From: Bradyrhizobium canariense
Lineage (GTDB): Bacteria > Pseudomonadota > Alphaproteobacteria > Rhizobiales > Xanthobacteraceae
Direction: 5' to 3'
NCBI RefSeq assembly: GCF_900105125.1
Contig: NZ_LT629750.1
Location: forward strand, 5,731,001 to 5,795,000
DNA length: 64,000 nt
In this document: positions 1 through 8,340 of the stretch, in pieces
Layout of the letters: the number at the start of each line of letters is the position of its first letter
Numbering within the stretch: position 1 is the stretch's first letter
Translations under genes and position numbers: made by a program
Notes under the pieces: generated by a model
What the model was told of the DNA's origin: nothing
The model's database searches: none
Seen by the model: only the letters and a program-made list of their open reading frames with translations

Positions 1-506
1 AGCAATCCGTCGAATTCGGGATCCAGCGCGGCGGCCAGAAGGTCGTCGCCACGGTTCTCTACCTCAGCGATGTCCATTCACTGGGGCTCAATGTTGCGCA
101 AGGGCTCCAGTTCACGGAATCGTTCTACTGGGATTTAAACGATGGAACGCGCGCCTGGGCCAAGCGCTTCGCCCCGCGCAATAACGGCAGGTATCCGACC
201 GCCATGCAGGCTGGCGTTTATGGCGCCACGCTTCATTATCTGAAGGCCATAGATCAACTCGGTGCGTCCGGCGACGGCAAGGCCGTGGTGGAGGAAATGA
301 AGAAGCTGCCGACGGACGATCCGCTTTTCGGCAAGGGCTCCATTCGCGCCGACGGCCGCAAACTGCACAATATGTACTTGTTCGAGGTCAAGAAGCCGGA
401 CGAATCCAAATATCCCTGGGATTACTACAAGCTGGTCAAGACGATTCCGCCGGCCGAAGCCTGGCGACCCCTTGAAGAAGGCGGCTGCGATTTTCTCAAA
501 TCATGA
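1..506 (+). CDS. ABC transporter substrate-binding protein, LivK type (3' part)
   Basis: This is the C-terminal part of a periplasmic binding protein; the start lies before the window. The reading frame is open from base 3. The visible 167 residues include a Tyr/Trp-rich ligand-lobe stretch (ESFYWDLNDGTRAWAKRF) and the AGVYGATLHYLKAI helix typical of branched-chain amino-acid/amide receptors (Peripla_BP_6). It should capture a small ligand for a LivHMGF-type transporter whose other genes are not in the window. The stop overlaps the start of the SDR gene by four bases (ATGA), so the two are probably translated together. The ligand cannot be told from this fragment; many Bradyrhizobium paralogues serve aromatic acids. 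Confidence 0.85.
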   Translation, partial: QSVEFGIQRGGQKVVATVLYLSDVHSLGLNVAQGLQFTESFYWDLNDGTRAWAKRFAPRNNGRYPTAMQAGVYGATLHYLKAIDQLGASGDGKAVVEEMKKLPTDDPLFGKGSIRADGRKLHNMYLFEVKKPDESKYPWDYYKLVKTIPPAEAWRPLEEGGCDFLKS

Positions 507-1267
507 AAGTGATGATCGAGACAGATCGGCCGGTGGCGTTGGTCACCGGCGGCGGAGGAGATTTGGGCCGCGCCATCGCGCTTCGGTTGGCGCGAACCTG
601 TGCAGCCGTCGCGATCGTCGACATCGACGAACGTTCCGCCGATGCGACCGCAAGGCTGGTAGAGGCCGCCGGCTGCAAGTCGGTGGCCATCCGCGCGGAC
701 GTCTCAAGCCCGCACGAGACGGCGGCCTTCGTCGATGCTGTTGAAGGCACGCTCGGGCCGATCGGCATTTTCGCCAATAATGCCGGGATCGAGGGCGTCG
801 TAGCGCCGCTGCATGAATACCCGGATGAAATCTTTGACCGGTTGCTTGCAGTCAACGTGAAGGGCGTCTTCCTCGGGCTGAAACATGTGCTGGCGAAGAT
901 GACGCCCCGCGGACGGGGCGCGATCGTCAATACCGCGTCGACATCGGCGATCCGCGGTCGTGCCGGACTTGCCGGCTATGTCGCGTCCAAACATGCCGTG
1001 CTGGGGCTAACGCGGACGGCGGCGCTGGAGGTGGTGGGGACGCGAATTCGGGTGAACGCGGTGCTTCCGGGGCCGATCGAATCCCGGATGATCCGGAATC
1101 TGGACGATCAGGCCGGCCGCAACGCGTCGGGCCTTCGCAGATCAGGCTCGGCCCGATATGGCAAGCCGGAAAACATCGCCGATGTCGTCGCATTCCTTGC
1201 CTCCGACGATGCATCGCATGTCAACGGAGCGGCCTGGGTGGTGGACGCGGGTATGACGGTTCCGTAG
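503..1267 (+). CDS. SDR family NAD(P)-dependent oxidoreductase
   Basis: A 254-residue classical short-chain dehydrogenase, the usual length. The cofactor motif TGGGGDLG is at residues 15-22, NNAG at 92-95, a catalytic Ser near 146-148, and YVASK (Tyr159, Lys163) completes the triad. Asp40 after the second beta strand (IVDID) suggests NAD(H) preference. The C-terminus (VNGAAWVVDAGMTVP) is the standard FabG-like ending. The start codon overlaps the stop of the binding-protein gene, so it is the last gene of that uptake operon and probably oxidises or reduces the imported compound or a product of it. Substrate unknown. The next gene, an IclR regulator, points the other way and may control this operon or the one after it. 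Confidence 0.9.
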   Translation: MKVMIETDRPVALVTGGGGDLGRAIALRLARTCAAVAIVDIDERSADATARLVEAAGCKSVAIRADVSSPHETAAFVDAVEGTLGPIGIFANNAGIEGVVAPLHEYPDEIFDRLLAVNVKGVFLGLKHVLAKMTPRGRGAIVNTASTSAIRGRAGLAGYVASKHAVLGLTRTAALEVVGTRIRVNAVLPGPIESRMIRNLDDQAGRNASGLRRSGSARYGKPENIADVVAFLASDDASHVNGAAWVVDAGMTVP

Positions 1268-1281
1268 AGCGACGCCGCGGC

Positions 1282-2061
1282 TCAGCCGATCACGCCGGCG
1301 CCGATTTTTTCCGAGACGATTTTCGCAGCGTTACGAAGCTCGCTCGCGATGCTGGCGGCTTCTGTGGCGGGAATCCTGTCTTGCCGAACCAGCGGCACGG
1401 TCAAGGCCGCGACCGCGCGCCCGGATGCCTCGGTGATCGGGCAGCTGTAAGCGAGAATCCGCGTATAGCCGTCGTCGTTGGAAAAATTCCCGCCCTCGGA
1501 AGATATCCGGTCCAGCGCCGCCAGCGCCTTCTTGCCGCTGATGCGGTCATAATCGGCGATGACATCGGCTAGCTCCTGTCGCCGGCTTTCGAGCTGGAAT
1601 GCGGCCAGCACTTTCGCCGACGCGTATTGCTGAGTGAGGGGAAAAACCGCGCCTACCTTGACCGACCAGCCCATCAGCCATTCCGGTTCGATGCGCGCGA
1701 TCACCATGAATTGTTCGCCATGCAAAACCGTGAGATGGCACGACAGTTGGACGCGGCCGGCCAGCTGCTCCATGACCGGAAGCGCCGCCTGCAACAGCCT
1801 TTCGGTCGGCGGAAATTGCGAGGCGATCCGGAATAATTTCAGCGTCAGCGTATATTCCGCCGTGGCCGGATCGCGGGTGACGTAGCCGCGCCGCTCCAGG
1901 GCGACCAGCATCCGGAATATCTCGCTGACCGAGCGACCGACGCGCTCGGCAAGCTGCTTCTGGCTCAGGCCGTGCGATTCCGCGGCCAGCGCTTCGAGCA
2001 GGTCGAGCCCTTTCTCCAGCGCCGGAGCTCCCGGCTGGACTGCCTTCTTCGCCTTCTTCAT
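1282..2061 (-). CDS. IclR family transcriptional regulator
   Basis: A 259-residue regulator. The N-terminal winged helix-turn-helix (about residues 10-75) contains ALEKGLDLLEAL and SVSEIFRMLVALERRGYV, followed by the IclR effector-binding domain (FPLTQQYASAKVLAAF, then YTRILAYSCPI near the C-terminus). The start was placed at the ATG at 2061; an upstream extension to a non-ATG codon at 2130 is possible but gives a sequence unlike the family. It is divergent from the FAD oxidoreductase/ABC operon and convergent with the SDR gene. IclR proteins usually control adjacent catabolic operons in response to a small acid, so regulation of the operon at 2270-6471 is the simplest guess. Confidence 0.9.
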   Translation of the reverse strand: MKKAKKAVQPGAPALEKGLDLLEALAAESHGLSQKQLAERVGRSVSEIFRMLVALERRGYVTRDPATAEYTLTLKLFRIASQFPPTERLLQAALPVMEQLAGRVQLSCHLTVLHGEQFMVIARIEPEWLMGWSVKVGAVFPLTQQYASAKVLAAFQLESRRQELADVIADYDRISGKKALAALDRISSEGGNFSNDDGYTRILAYSCPITEASGRAVAALTVPLVRQDRIPATEAASIASELRNAAKIVSEKIGAGVIG

Positions 2062-2269
2062 GTGCTGGCCATTTTCCCCCAAATCCTGACAGAACGTCTG
2101 AACGACGCGCTGCCCTGATGCAACCGACAAAGCAGATCATTGTGGATGTACGCGATCCCCCAAGCGACGAAAAGTTGCCTGCATGGAATGCGGAATTGTT
2201 ACCGAAGGAATAGCCGGCCGATCACGGCTCAGCCCTTTGGCCCGATAGCAAAACCTGTTAGCCCAAGGC

Positions 2270-3667
2270 ATGATGTTTGGCCAACCGTCCGGGAACTGTA
2301 TTTTGTCCTCCCAAACCATCGAAGAGCCGGCGCGGCAAATTCCGCTCTATGGCGAATATGAAGTGGCCGTGCTTGGCGGCGGGCCCGCGGGCATCGCGGC
2401 CAGCGTCGCCGCGGCGCGTGCAGGCAAGCGCACGCTGCTGATCGAGCGCTACGGCTTCCTCGGCGGCATGGGCACCGCGGCGGGGGTGACGAATTTTTGC
2501 GGGTTGCATGCCAATGTCCATGGCGAGATGCATCGCGTCGTGCAGGGCGTGGCTTCCGACCTGCTCGCGCGCATCGATCATCTGGGCGGGTTGAATGCGC
2601 CGCATCTGATCCTCGGCAAGATCCTGGCGCAGGCCTATGACACCGCGGCCTACAAGATCGCGGCCGATGATCTGCTCGCGCATCACAAGGTCGATATCCT
2701 CTTTCATGCGCTCGGCGCCGGCGTGGTGATGCATGACAAGAGCCGCATCAATGCGCTGATGGTCGAGACCAAGGCGGGCCGCCAGGCGGTGCGCGCCGGC
2801 ATCTTCATCGATTGCTCCGGCGACGGCGATCTCGCGGCCTGGGCCGGGGCGCCGTTCGAGGTCGGCGACAATGCCGGCAGCATGCTCTATCCCTCGATGA
2901 TGTTCCGTTTGAACGGCATCGATCCGGACAAGGCCGGCGAAGCCTGGCGGACCATCCCGGCGCTGATGGAGCAGGCGGAAGCGGCGGGTACGCATCATTT
3001 CCCGCGCAAGGCCGCGATCGTGCGGCCGCAGCGCTCGCAGATCGAATGGCGGGTGAACTTCACCCAGCTCGCGCGCAAGGACGGCACCGCGATCAACGGC
3101 CTCGAACCCGATGATTTGACGCGCGGCGAAATCGACGGCCGCCAGCAGGCGATCCGCGCGTTTGAATTTCTGCGCACGGTGCCGGGATTCGAGAAATCCT
3201 ACATCGTCGACCTGCCGCCGCAGCTCGGCATCCGCGAAACACGGCGCGTGGTCGGCGGCTATATGCTCAGCGGTGACGACGTGCTCGGCTGCGCCTCGTT
3301 TGACGACTCGATCGGCGTCAATGGCTGGCCGATGGAATCCCATGTCGCGGGCGACGTGATCTTCAAGTTTCCGCCGATCCCGGAATCGCGCGGCTTCAAC
3401 GAATTGCCGTATCGCATGCTGATCCCAGAAGGCATCGACAATCTCCTGGTCGCCGGCCGTTGTGCCTCGATGACCCATGAGGGTCAATCGGCGGCACGCG
3501 TGTCCGGCGCCTGCTTTGCGATGGGCGAGGCCGCTGGTCTTGCGGCGTCCTTGGCACTGGATGGCAATGCGACGCCGCGCGATATCGCGGTCGACAAACT
3601 GCAGAACGAATTGAAACAACAGGGCGCCTTTATCGGGCTCGATCAAAGCGTGCCCGTTGGGTTTTAG
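2270..3667 (+). CDS. FAD-dependent oxidoreductase (FAD_oxidored family)
   Basis: A 465-residue flavoprotein. The dinucleotide-binding motif VLGGGPAGIAAS is at residues 34-45, followed by LLIERYGFLGGMGTAAGV, the signature of the FAD_oxidored family (PF12831). The C-terminal part has the second FAD contact (NLLVAGRCASMTHEGQSAARVSG). No signal peptide is seen, so it is cytoplasmic. It is first in an apparent operon with a binding protein, ATPase and permease, which suggests it processes the imported molecule. The substrate is not predictable. Two ATG codons sit in tandem at the start (2270, 2273) without an obvious strong Shine-Dalgarno sequence. The gap to the next gene is only 10 bp. Confidence 0.85.
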   Translation: MMFGQPSGNCILSSQTIEEPARQIPLYGEYEVAVLGGGPAGIAASVAAARAGKRTLLIERYGFLGGMGTAAGVTNFCGLHANVHGEMHRVVQGVASDLLARIDHLGGLNAPHLILGKILAQAYDTAAYKIAADDLLAHHKVDILFHALGAGVVMHDKSRINALMVETKAGRQAVRAGIFIDCSGDGDLAAWAGAPFEVGDNAGSMLYPSMMFRLNGIDPDKAGEAWRTIPALMEQAEAAGTHHFPRKAAIVRPQRSQIEWRVNFTQLARKDGTAINGLEPDDLTRGEIDGRQQAIRAFEFLRTVPGFEKSYIVDLPPQLGIRETRRVVGGYMLSGDDVLGCASFDDSIGVNGWPMESHVAGDVIFKFPPIPESRGFNELPYRMLIPEGIDNLLVAGRCASMTHEGQSAARVSGACFAMGEAAGLAASLALDGNATPRDIAVDKLQNELKQQGAFIGLDQSVPVGF

Positions 3668-3677
3668 GGGCTGATTC

Positions 3678-4865
3678 ATGAATTTGAAATCGTTGCGGAT
3701 GATGTGTGCCACCTCTCCCATAGGGAGAGGTCGGATCGCATCGTATGCGATCCGGGTGAGGGATTACGGCCCAACGATAGACCTCAACCCCTCACCCCAA
3801 CCCTCTCCCAACGGGAGAGGGAGCGTTCAGTCGTTGCTGAGACATCGCAGCTTTAAAGCGCATCCCGGAGTTGCAAGGCTGATGTTGACGGGCCTGCTGG
3901 CGCTGACGACGATGGGTATCGCGCGCGCCGACGACCTGCTGAAAGCGAAAGTCGGTGTGCTGCGGCTGTCATCCTCGGCGCCAGTGTTCATCGCGCAGGA
4001 CAAGGGCTATTTCCGCGACGCCGGCCTCGATGTCGAGCTGAAATTCTTCGATGCCGCGCAGCCGATCGCGGTCGCAACCGCCTCGGGCGACGTCGATTTC
4101 GGCGTCACCGCGTTCACGGCCGGGCTTTATAATCTCGCCGGCAAGGGCGTGTTGAAGGTGATCGGCGGCATGAGCCGCGAGAAGGCGGGCTTTCCCCTGA
4201 TCGGCTATTTCGCCAGCAATAACGCCTATGCCGCAGGTCTCAAGACGCCGAAGGATCTCGCCGGCAAGCGTATCGCTGTCACGCAGGTCGGTTCGAGCTT
4301 CCACTATTCGCTCGGCCTGCTCGCCGACAAATACGGTTTCAAGCTCGGTGACGTAAAGGTGCTGCCGATGCAGTCGCTGTCGAATGCCGCCGCGGCGTTG
4401 AAGGGCGAGACCGTCGATGCGGCGCTGTTGCCGGTCTCGACCGCGCGCAAACTGATGGATGACAATGGCGCGAAACTGCTGGGCTGGGTCGGCGATGAAA
4501 CGCCATGGCAGCTCGGTGCGGTGTTCGCGTCGCCGAAAGCGCTCGCCAACAAGGCGCTGGTCACAAAACTTCTCGGCGCGCTGGAGCGTGCCGACCGCGA
4601 ATATCACGACGTGATCCTGGCTGCCGTTACCGACGGCAAGGCGCCGATCAATGACAAGACCAAACCGCTTCTCGAAATCATCGCCAAATACACCAACCTG
4701 CCGGTCGAGCAGGTGGTCGGTAATTGCGCCTATATCGATCCCGACGGCAAACTCGACGTCAAGAATGTCGCCAACCAGATCGGCTGGCTGCAGGAGCAGG
4801 GCTTTGTCGACAAGGGATTTACGGCGGATGCGATCATCGCCAAGGACTATGTGAAGCCGGATTGA
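3678..4865 (+). CDS. ABC transporter substrate-binding protein, NMT1/SsuA type, with in-frame palindromic insertion near the N-terminus
   Basis: A binding protein of the NrtA/SsuA/ThiY class (PFIAQDKGYF-like segment, here PVFIAQDKGYFRDAGLDVEL; later GKRIAVTQVGSSFHYSLGL). The native start is inferred at ATG 3678, with AGGGG seven bases upstream. About 47 codons (bases 3691-3837) come from an inserted palindromic element. Removing one TCGTTGC copy and the element between the copies restores a normal signal peptide (MNLKSLLRHRSFKAHP, then GVARLMLTGLLALTTMGIARA). Other possible starts are TTG 3834, preceded at 10 nt by GGGAGAGGGAG from the element, and ATG 3882, which lacks a charged n-region. 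It is followed after 3 bp by the ATPase gene. Product: periplasmic receptor for an unknown small organic anion, amine or sulfonate. Confidence 0.85.
   Translation: MNLKSLRMMCATSPIGRGRIASYAIRVRDYGPTIDLNPSPQPSPNGRGSVQSLLRHRSFKAHPGVARLMLTGLLALTTMGIARADDLLKAKVGVLRLSSSAPVFIAQDKGYFRDAGLDVELKFFDAAQPIAVATASGDVDFGVTAFTAGLYNLAGKGVLKVIGGMSREKAGFPLIGYFASNNAYAAGLKTPKDLAGKRIAVTQVGSSFHYSLGLLADKYGFKLGDVKVLPMQSLSNAAAALKGETVDAALLPVSTARKLMDDNGAKLLGWVGDETPWQLGAVFASPKALANKALVTKLLGALERADREYHDVILAAVTDGKAPINDKTKPLLEIIAKYTNLPVEQVVGNCAYIDPDGKLDVKNVANQIGWLQEQGFVDKGFTADAIIAKDYVKPD
3690..3837. repeat. Palindromic repeat element inserted in frame in a coding region, flanked by TCGTTGC direct repeats
   Basis: Three perfect small hairpins lie here, each with 9-bp arms and a 3-nt loop: ACCTCTCCC/GGGAGAGGT (3711-3731), GGATCGCAT/ATGCGATCC (3733-3753) and CCCTCTCCC/GGGAGAGGG (3801-3821). 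The block is bounded by TCGTTGC at 3690-3696 and 3831-3837. The distance between the two copies is 141 bp, exactly 47 codons, and the frame stays open. This fits insertion of a 134-bp element with a 7-bp target duplication. I recall similar CCTCTCCC-rich elements between genes in Bradyrhizobium; here one sits inside a gene. Confidence 0.75.
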
Positions 4866-4868
4866 GTC

Positions 4869-5642
4869 ATGGACCTGATCGCCAACCATATCAGCCATCG
4901 CTTCGGCGCGCTCGACGTGCTGGACGACGTGTCGTTCACGGTTGGTGCTGGCGAAGTGGTCGCGATCGTCGGGCCGTCCGGCTGCGGCAAGAGCACGCTG
5001 CTGTCGATCCTCGGCGGCCTGTTGCGACCGAGCGCGGGCGTGGCGGAATTGCGCGGCGCGCCGCCGCCGGGCAGCCTCAACCCGCTGACCTTCGTGTTCC
5101 AGGATTTTGCGCTGCTGCCGTGGGCCACGGTCGAAGAGAATGTCGAATTTCCGCTGCTGCATTCCGGTCTCGGCACAGCCGAGCGCCTCGGGGTCGTCGA
5201 CGATGCCCTGAAGCGCACGGGTCTCTCCGATTTCCGCGCCACGTACCCCAAGCAATTGTCAGGCGGCATGCGCCAGCGCGTCGGCATCGCGCGGGCGCTT
5301 GCGGTGCGGCCTGCAATCCTGCTGATGGACGAGCCGCTGTCGGCGCTGGATTCGCAGACCCGTGAATTGCTGATGGAGGATTTTGTTCGCCTGCTCGCCG
5401 ATGGCGCGATGAGCGCGGTCTATGTGACGCATAATCTGGAGGAAGCGGTCCGGCTCGCCGATCGCATCGTGGTGCTGTCGCGGCGGCCCGGCCGTGTCCG
5501 CGAGGTCGTCACCATTCCCATGACGCGTGGCGAGCGTGGTGACGTCAATGCGCGCGGCCAGTTGCTCGCGTTGCAAAACCAATTGTGGTCGCTGATCCGC
5601 ACCGAGGCGATCGATGCTGAGCGGGAGGTCCAGCATGCTTGA
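4869..5642 (+). CDS. ABC transporter ATP-binding protein, NrtD/SsuB type
   Basis: A 257-residue ATPase with Walker A GPSGCGKST (about residues 36-44), Q-loop FVFQDFALLPWATV, signature LSGGMRQRVGIARAL, Walker B ILLMDEPLSALD and switch His in YVTHNLEEA. The LPWATVEENV segment is typical of the nitrate/sulfonate/bicarbonate/taurine subfamily. It powers uptake together with the binding protein before it (3-bp gap) and the permease after it, whose start overlaps this stop by 8 bp. Confidence 0.95.
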   Translation: MDLIANHISHRFGALDVLDDVSFTVGAGEVVAIVGPSGCGKSTLLSILGGLLRPSAGVAELRGAPPPGSLNPLTFVFQDFALLPWATVEENVEFPLLHSGLGTAERLGVVDDALKRTGLSDFRATYPKQLSGGMRQRVGIARALAVRPAILLMDEPLSALDSQTRELLMEDFVRLLADGAMSAVYVTHNLEEAVRLADRIVVLSRRPGRVREVVTIPMTRGERGDVNARGQLLALQNQLWSLIRTEAIDAEREVQHA

Positions 5643-6471
5643 CCGCTCGAACCGGCGGGATGATCCGCCGCAGACCAATTCAACCACTGAAACACGACCC
5701 GTCGCGTTTCGCGGCGCGGGCTTTGCCCCGAAAGCGGGTCGCCGCGCCGGCTGGATCGCGCTGGCGCTGGTGATCGCGTTCTGGCAACTGGCCGGCAGTG
5801 CCGGCTGGGTCAATCCGCTGTTCCTGCCGGCGCCATGGGCGATCGCGCGCGCGATCTATCAGCTCGCGATATCGGGCGCGCTTTGGCAGCATCTGTCGTA
5901 TTCGATCATGCGGATCGGCGCGGGATGGATCCTCGGCACCGTCGCCGGCGTCATCGTCGGATTCGCGATCGGTCTTTCAGGCCTCGCCCGCGGCATCGGC
6001 ATCACCTTTATCTCGGCACTGTTTCCGATTCCGAAGATCGCGCTGTTGCCGCTGCTGATCCTGTGGCTCGGCATCGGCGAAGAGCCGAAGATCGCCACCA
6101 TCGCGCTCGGCGTATTCTTCTCCACCGCGATTTCGGTCTACAGCGGCGTCGATGCGGTGCCGCGCAACCTGATCCAGATGGCACAGAGCTTCAACGTGCC
6201 GTTTCACGCCATCGTGCGCCGGGTGATCTGGCCGGGGGCGCTGCCCTCGATCCTTGCGGGATTCCGCATTACCGCATCGATCGCGCTCTTGCTGGTGGTG
6301 AGTGCCGAGATGATCGGCGCCGAGTTCGGCATCGGCGCCTTCGTGCTGCAGGCCGGCAATCTGATGCAGACCGATCAGCTATTGGCCGGCGTCGTGATCC
6401 TGTCGCTGTTCGGGTTGGCGGTGGGCAAATTGATCAACTGGCTGGAAACGCGCCTGCTGCACTGGCGCTAG
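5635..6471 (+). CDS. ABC transporter permease, SsuC/NrtB type
   Basis: A 278-residue inner-membrane permease with about six hydrophobic segments and the conserved cytoplasmic EAA-type loop (residues PRNLIQMAQSFNVPFHAIV, followed by PGALPSILAGFR). The C-terminal GAEFGIGAFVLQAGNL segment is characteristic of BPD_transp_1 permeases of the nitrate/sulfonate family. I chose ATG 5635, which follows GGGAGG at good spacing and overlaps the ATPase stop; an upstream codon at 5614 is possible. Last gene of the FAD oxidoreductase/ABC operon. Confidence 0.92.
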   Translation: MLDRSNRRDDPPQTNSTTETRPVAFRGAGFAPKAGRRAGWIALALVIAFWQLAGSAGWVNPLFLPAPWAIARAIYQLAISGALWQHLSYSIMRIGAGWILGTVAGVIVGFAIGLSGLARGIGITFISALFPIPKIALLPLLILWLGIGEEPKIATIALGVFFSTAISVYSGVDAVPRNLIQMAQSFNVPFHAIVRRVIWPGALPSILAGFRITASIALLLVVSAEMIGAEFGIGAFVLQAGNLMQTDQLLAGVVILSLFGLAVGKLINWLETRLLHWR

Positions 6472-6545
6472 AGTTCGGCTGGAATGCCGTTCGGGAATCG
6501 AGCATGAGCGAGCGCAACGCTTCGCCGTTTGTCTATCCGCTGAGA

Positions 6546-7079
6546 TCATTGCGGCTCGTGTCGCCAAATGGAATAGGCGACAGTGCCGTTGCCCGACGCA
6601 CTCGCAGGCACCGAATAGGTCAAGGTACCGTCTTTGAAAGTGTAATCGCGCACCTGTTGCGCCCCCTCCCAATTGGGATAAGAGGCCGTATCGATGTTGA
6701 ACGTCAGTCTGCCCTTCGCCGGGTCGACGACGACATGTCCGGTATGGGTGCTCGAACCCAAAACCGCCTCACGGTATTCCTGCGGTGTGCCGCGTGTCTT
6801 GTCACCGGAGGCAAATTTTGCTCTTCCGGGACGGAAAATCTGTAATGAATAGCGTCCAGTCTTATCGATCATCAGCAGACCGTTTGGATGCTCGCCGTAG
6901 TTCGTGGTGCGCGTGCCGTCAGCGAGGACTTCATAGGCTGAAGTCATGACCCAGGTCCCTTCCAGCGAAAGCGGTTGTGCTTCGGTAGCCATCGCACATG
7001 CGCCGGTCAGTACCTGGGGCAAGGCGATAAGAGACATGCGCACCAGTGACGAAATGGTATGAACGGGAGATTTTTTCAT
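6546..7079 (-). CDS. Lipocalin-like domain protein, exported
   Basis: A 177-residue protein with an N-terminal signal sequence (MKKSPVHTISSLVRMSLIAL) ending near LTGACAMATEA; the Cys makes a lipoprotein conceivable, but the lipobox is not canonical. The mature part opens with LEGTWVMTSAYEVLADGT and continues with GLLMIDKTGRYSLQIFRP, the pattern of the lipocalin-like family (PF13924). Such proteins form a small beta-barrel of unknown ligand. It is divergent from a LysR gene across 142 bp holding a perfect inverted repeat, so it is the likely target of that regulator. Confidence 0.75.
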   Translation of the reverse strand: MKKSPVHTISSLVRMSLIALPQVLTGACAMATEAQPLSLEGTWVMTSAYEVLADGTRTTNYGEHPNGLLMIDKTGRYSLQIFRPGRAKFASGDKTRGTPQEYREAVLGSSTHTGHVVVDPAKGRLTFNIDTASYPNWEGAQQVRDYTFKDGTLTYSVPASASGNGTVAYSIWRHEPQ

Positions 7080-7164
7080 TATCGTCTCTTTTCTTCAGAA
7101 GCTGGATTGCGGCTCTGATTAATCGTTTCGTTTTTGGATGGAAAACGATAAAAATGCCTGCGTC

Positions 7165-7185
7165 TTGGTGAGCCGGGGTCACCAA
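7165..7185. promoter_or_regulatory. Candidate LysR operator between divergent genes
   Basis: A perfect inverted repeat TTGGTGA - 7 nt - TCACCAA sits in the divergent region, 37 bp upstream of the LysR start and 86 bp upstream of the lipocalin gene. Position and symmetry suit a LysR-type recognition site. Not proven. Confidence 0.5.
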
Positions 7186-7221
7186 TCAAACCCGATATCA
7201 ACGTTGTCCCGGTGACTGGCG

Positions 7222-8106
7222 ATGGCCCTTCCGTCCCTTCGCAATCTTCAGGTCTTTGAGGTTGCCGCGCGTCATCCCACGCTCCGCGCCGCTGCGGATG
7301 CATTGTTCCTGACCCACGGTGCCGTGAGCCGCCAGATACGTGCTTTGGAAGCCGAGCTGGGTGTTGCGCTGTTTACCCGCACCAAGCGCGGGATGGTGCT
7401 CACCCCGCAAGGCCAACAGTTGCAGGCGACAGTCGCGGAAGCATTGAAGTTGATGTCTGACGCCGCTGTGACACTCGGCCGAGACGCGACGAATTCGTCG
7501 GCACGCCTGACGGTCACGGTTCTTCCTTCATTCGCGACCCGTTGGCTGTTGCCGCGTCTGTCGGATTTCCAGTCTCGACATCCCGACATCGCAGTGGAAT
7601 TGATCTCGGTGATGGCGCCACTCGACCTCACGAAGAAGAAAATCCACCTCGGAATCCGCAATGGCGAAGGCAAGTGGGCCGGAGTCACATCGGAACGGCT
7701 GGCCCAAGAGAAACTGTTTCCCGTTGCGGCGAAGAATGGCATCGTTGGTTACGACAGACTGCCTCATTCCGCGCAGGAATTGCTCGAATATCCGCTGCTG
7801 AATCCTTACGACGACTGGCAGCGTTGGTTCGGCCGCGCGGGCGTGACCGCCCGCTTACCCCTTGCCGGGAAGACGTTCGACGATGCTAATCTGCTGCTTC
7901 AGGCCGCTGAGGCAGGCGAGGGCGTTGCTTTGGGGCGAAAGTGGCTGGTCGCCGATGCCCTGGACAAAGGAACCCTGGTTCGCCTGTCGGGACCGATGAT
8001 CACCTCGCTGCGCTCTTATTATTTGATCTATCCGGAAAACCAGCCGCTGTCGCCCCATGCGGAAGCTTTTGCCATCTGGATACGAGAGAGGATGAACGAC
8101 GGATAG
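7222..8106 (+). CDS. LysR family transcriptional regulator, GcvA-like
   Basis: A 294-residue regulator. The N-terminal helix-turn-helix begins LPSLRNLQVFEVAARHPTLR and includes HGAVSRQIRALEAELGVALF. The PSLRNLQVFE opening and the effector domain with PSFATRWLLPRLSDFQSRHP are typical of the GcvA subgroup. It is transcribed away from the lipocalin-like gene and likely controls it and itself through the inverted repeat at 7165-7185. The effector is unknown. Followed by a dispersed repeat and then the gentisate dioxygenase gene in the opposite direction. Confidence 0.92.
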   Translation: MALPSLRNLQVFEVAARHPTLRAAADALFLTHGAVSRQIRALEAELGVALFTRTKRGMVLTPQGQQLQATVAEALKLMSDAAVTLGRDATNSSARLTVTVLPSFATRWLLPRLSDFQSRHPDIAVELISVMAPLDLTKKKIHLGIRNGEGKWAGVTSERLAQEKLFPVAAKNGIVGYDRLPHSAQELLEYPLLNPYDDWQRWFGRAGVTARLPLAGKTFDDANLLLQAAEAGEGVALGRKWLVADALDKGTLVRLSGPMITSLRSYYLIYPENQPLSPHAEAFAIWIRERMNDG

Positions 8107-8215
8107 TGGTGAGCGCCCATCGGACAACTGGACGCAGGATGGTCAACGCTTTCGGGTGGCGCTCGCCGGACCTGGAAAAGCGGTCTGGAGCGTGATCCAC
8201 GATTGAGTTGTTTTC

Positions 8216-8330
8216 ATCATTGCGAGCCAACGGGCGGGCCGCAAAGCGCCGCCCGATGACAGGCGCCGCGAGGCAATCCAGAGCCACAAAAGAGCACTGG
8301 ATTGCTTCGTCGCTTCTCCTCGCAATGACG
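8216..8330. repeat. Dispersed palindromic repeat (TCATTGCGAG type)
   Basis: A 115-bp imperfect palindrome. The outer arms TCATTGCGAG (8217-8226) and CTCGCAATGA (8319-8328) pair, and inside GAGGCAATCCAG pairs with CTGGATTGCTTC. It fills the gap between convergent genes and may act as a terminator. It resembles a common Bradyrhizobium intergenic repeat (recalled, not searched). Confidence 0.7.
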
Positions 8331-8340
8331 GTTCGACAGT

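Noticed and set aside
3882..4865. Start of the binding protein at ATG 3882
   Set aside because: This gives a signal peptide with no positive charge at its N-terminus; starts at 3678 (ancestral) or 3834 explain the sequence better.
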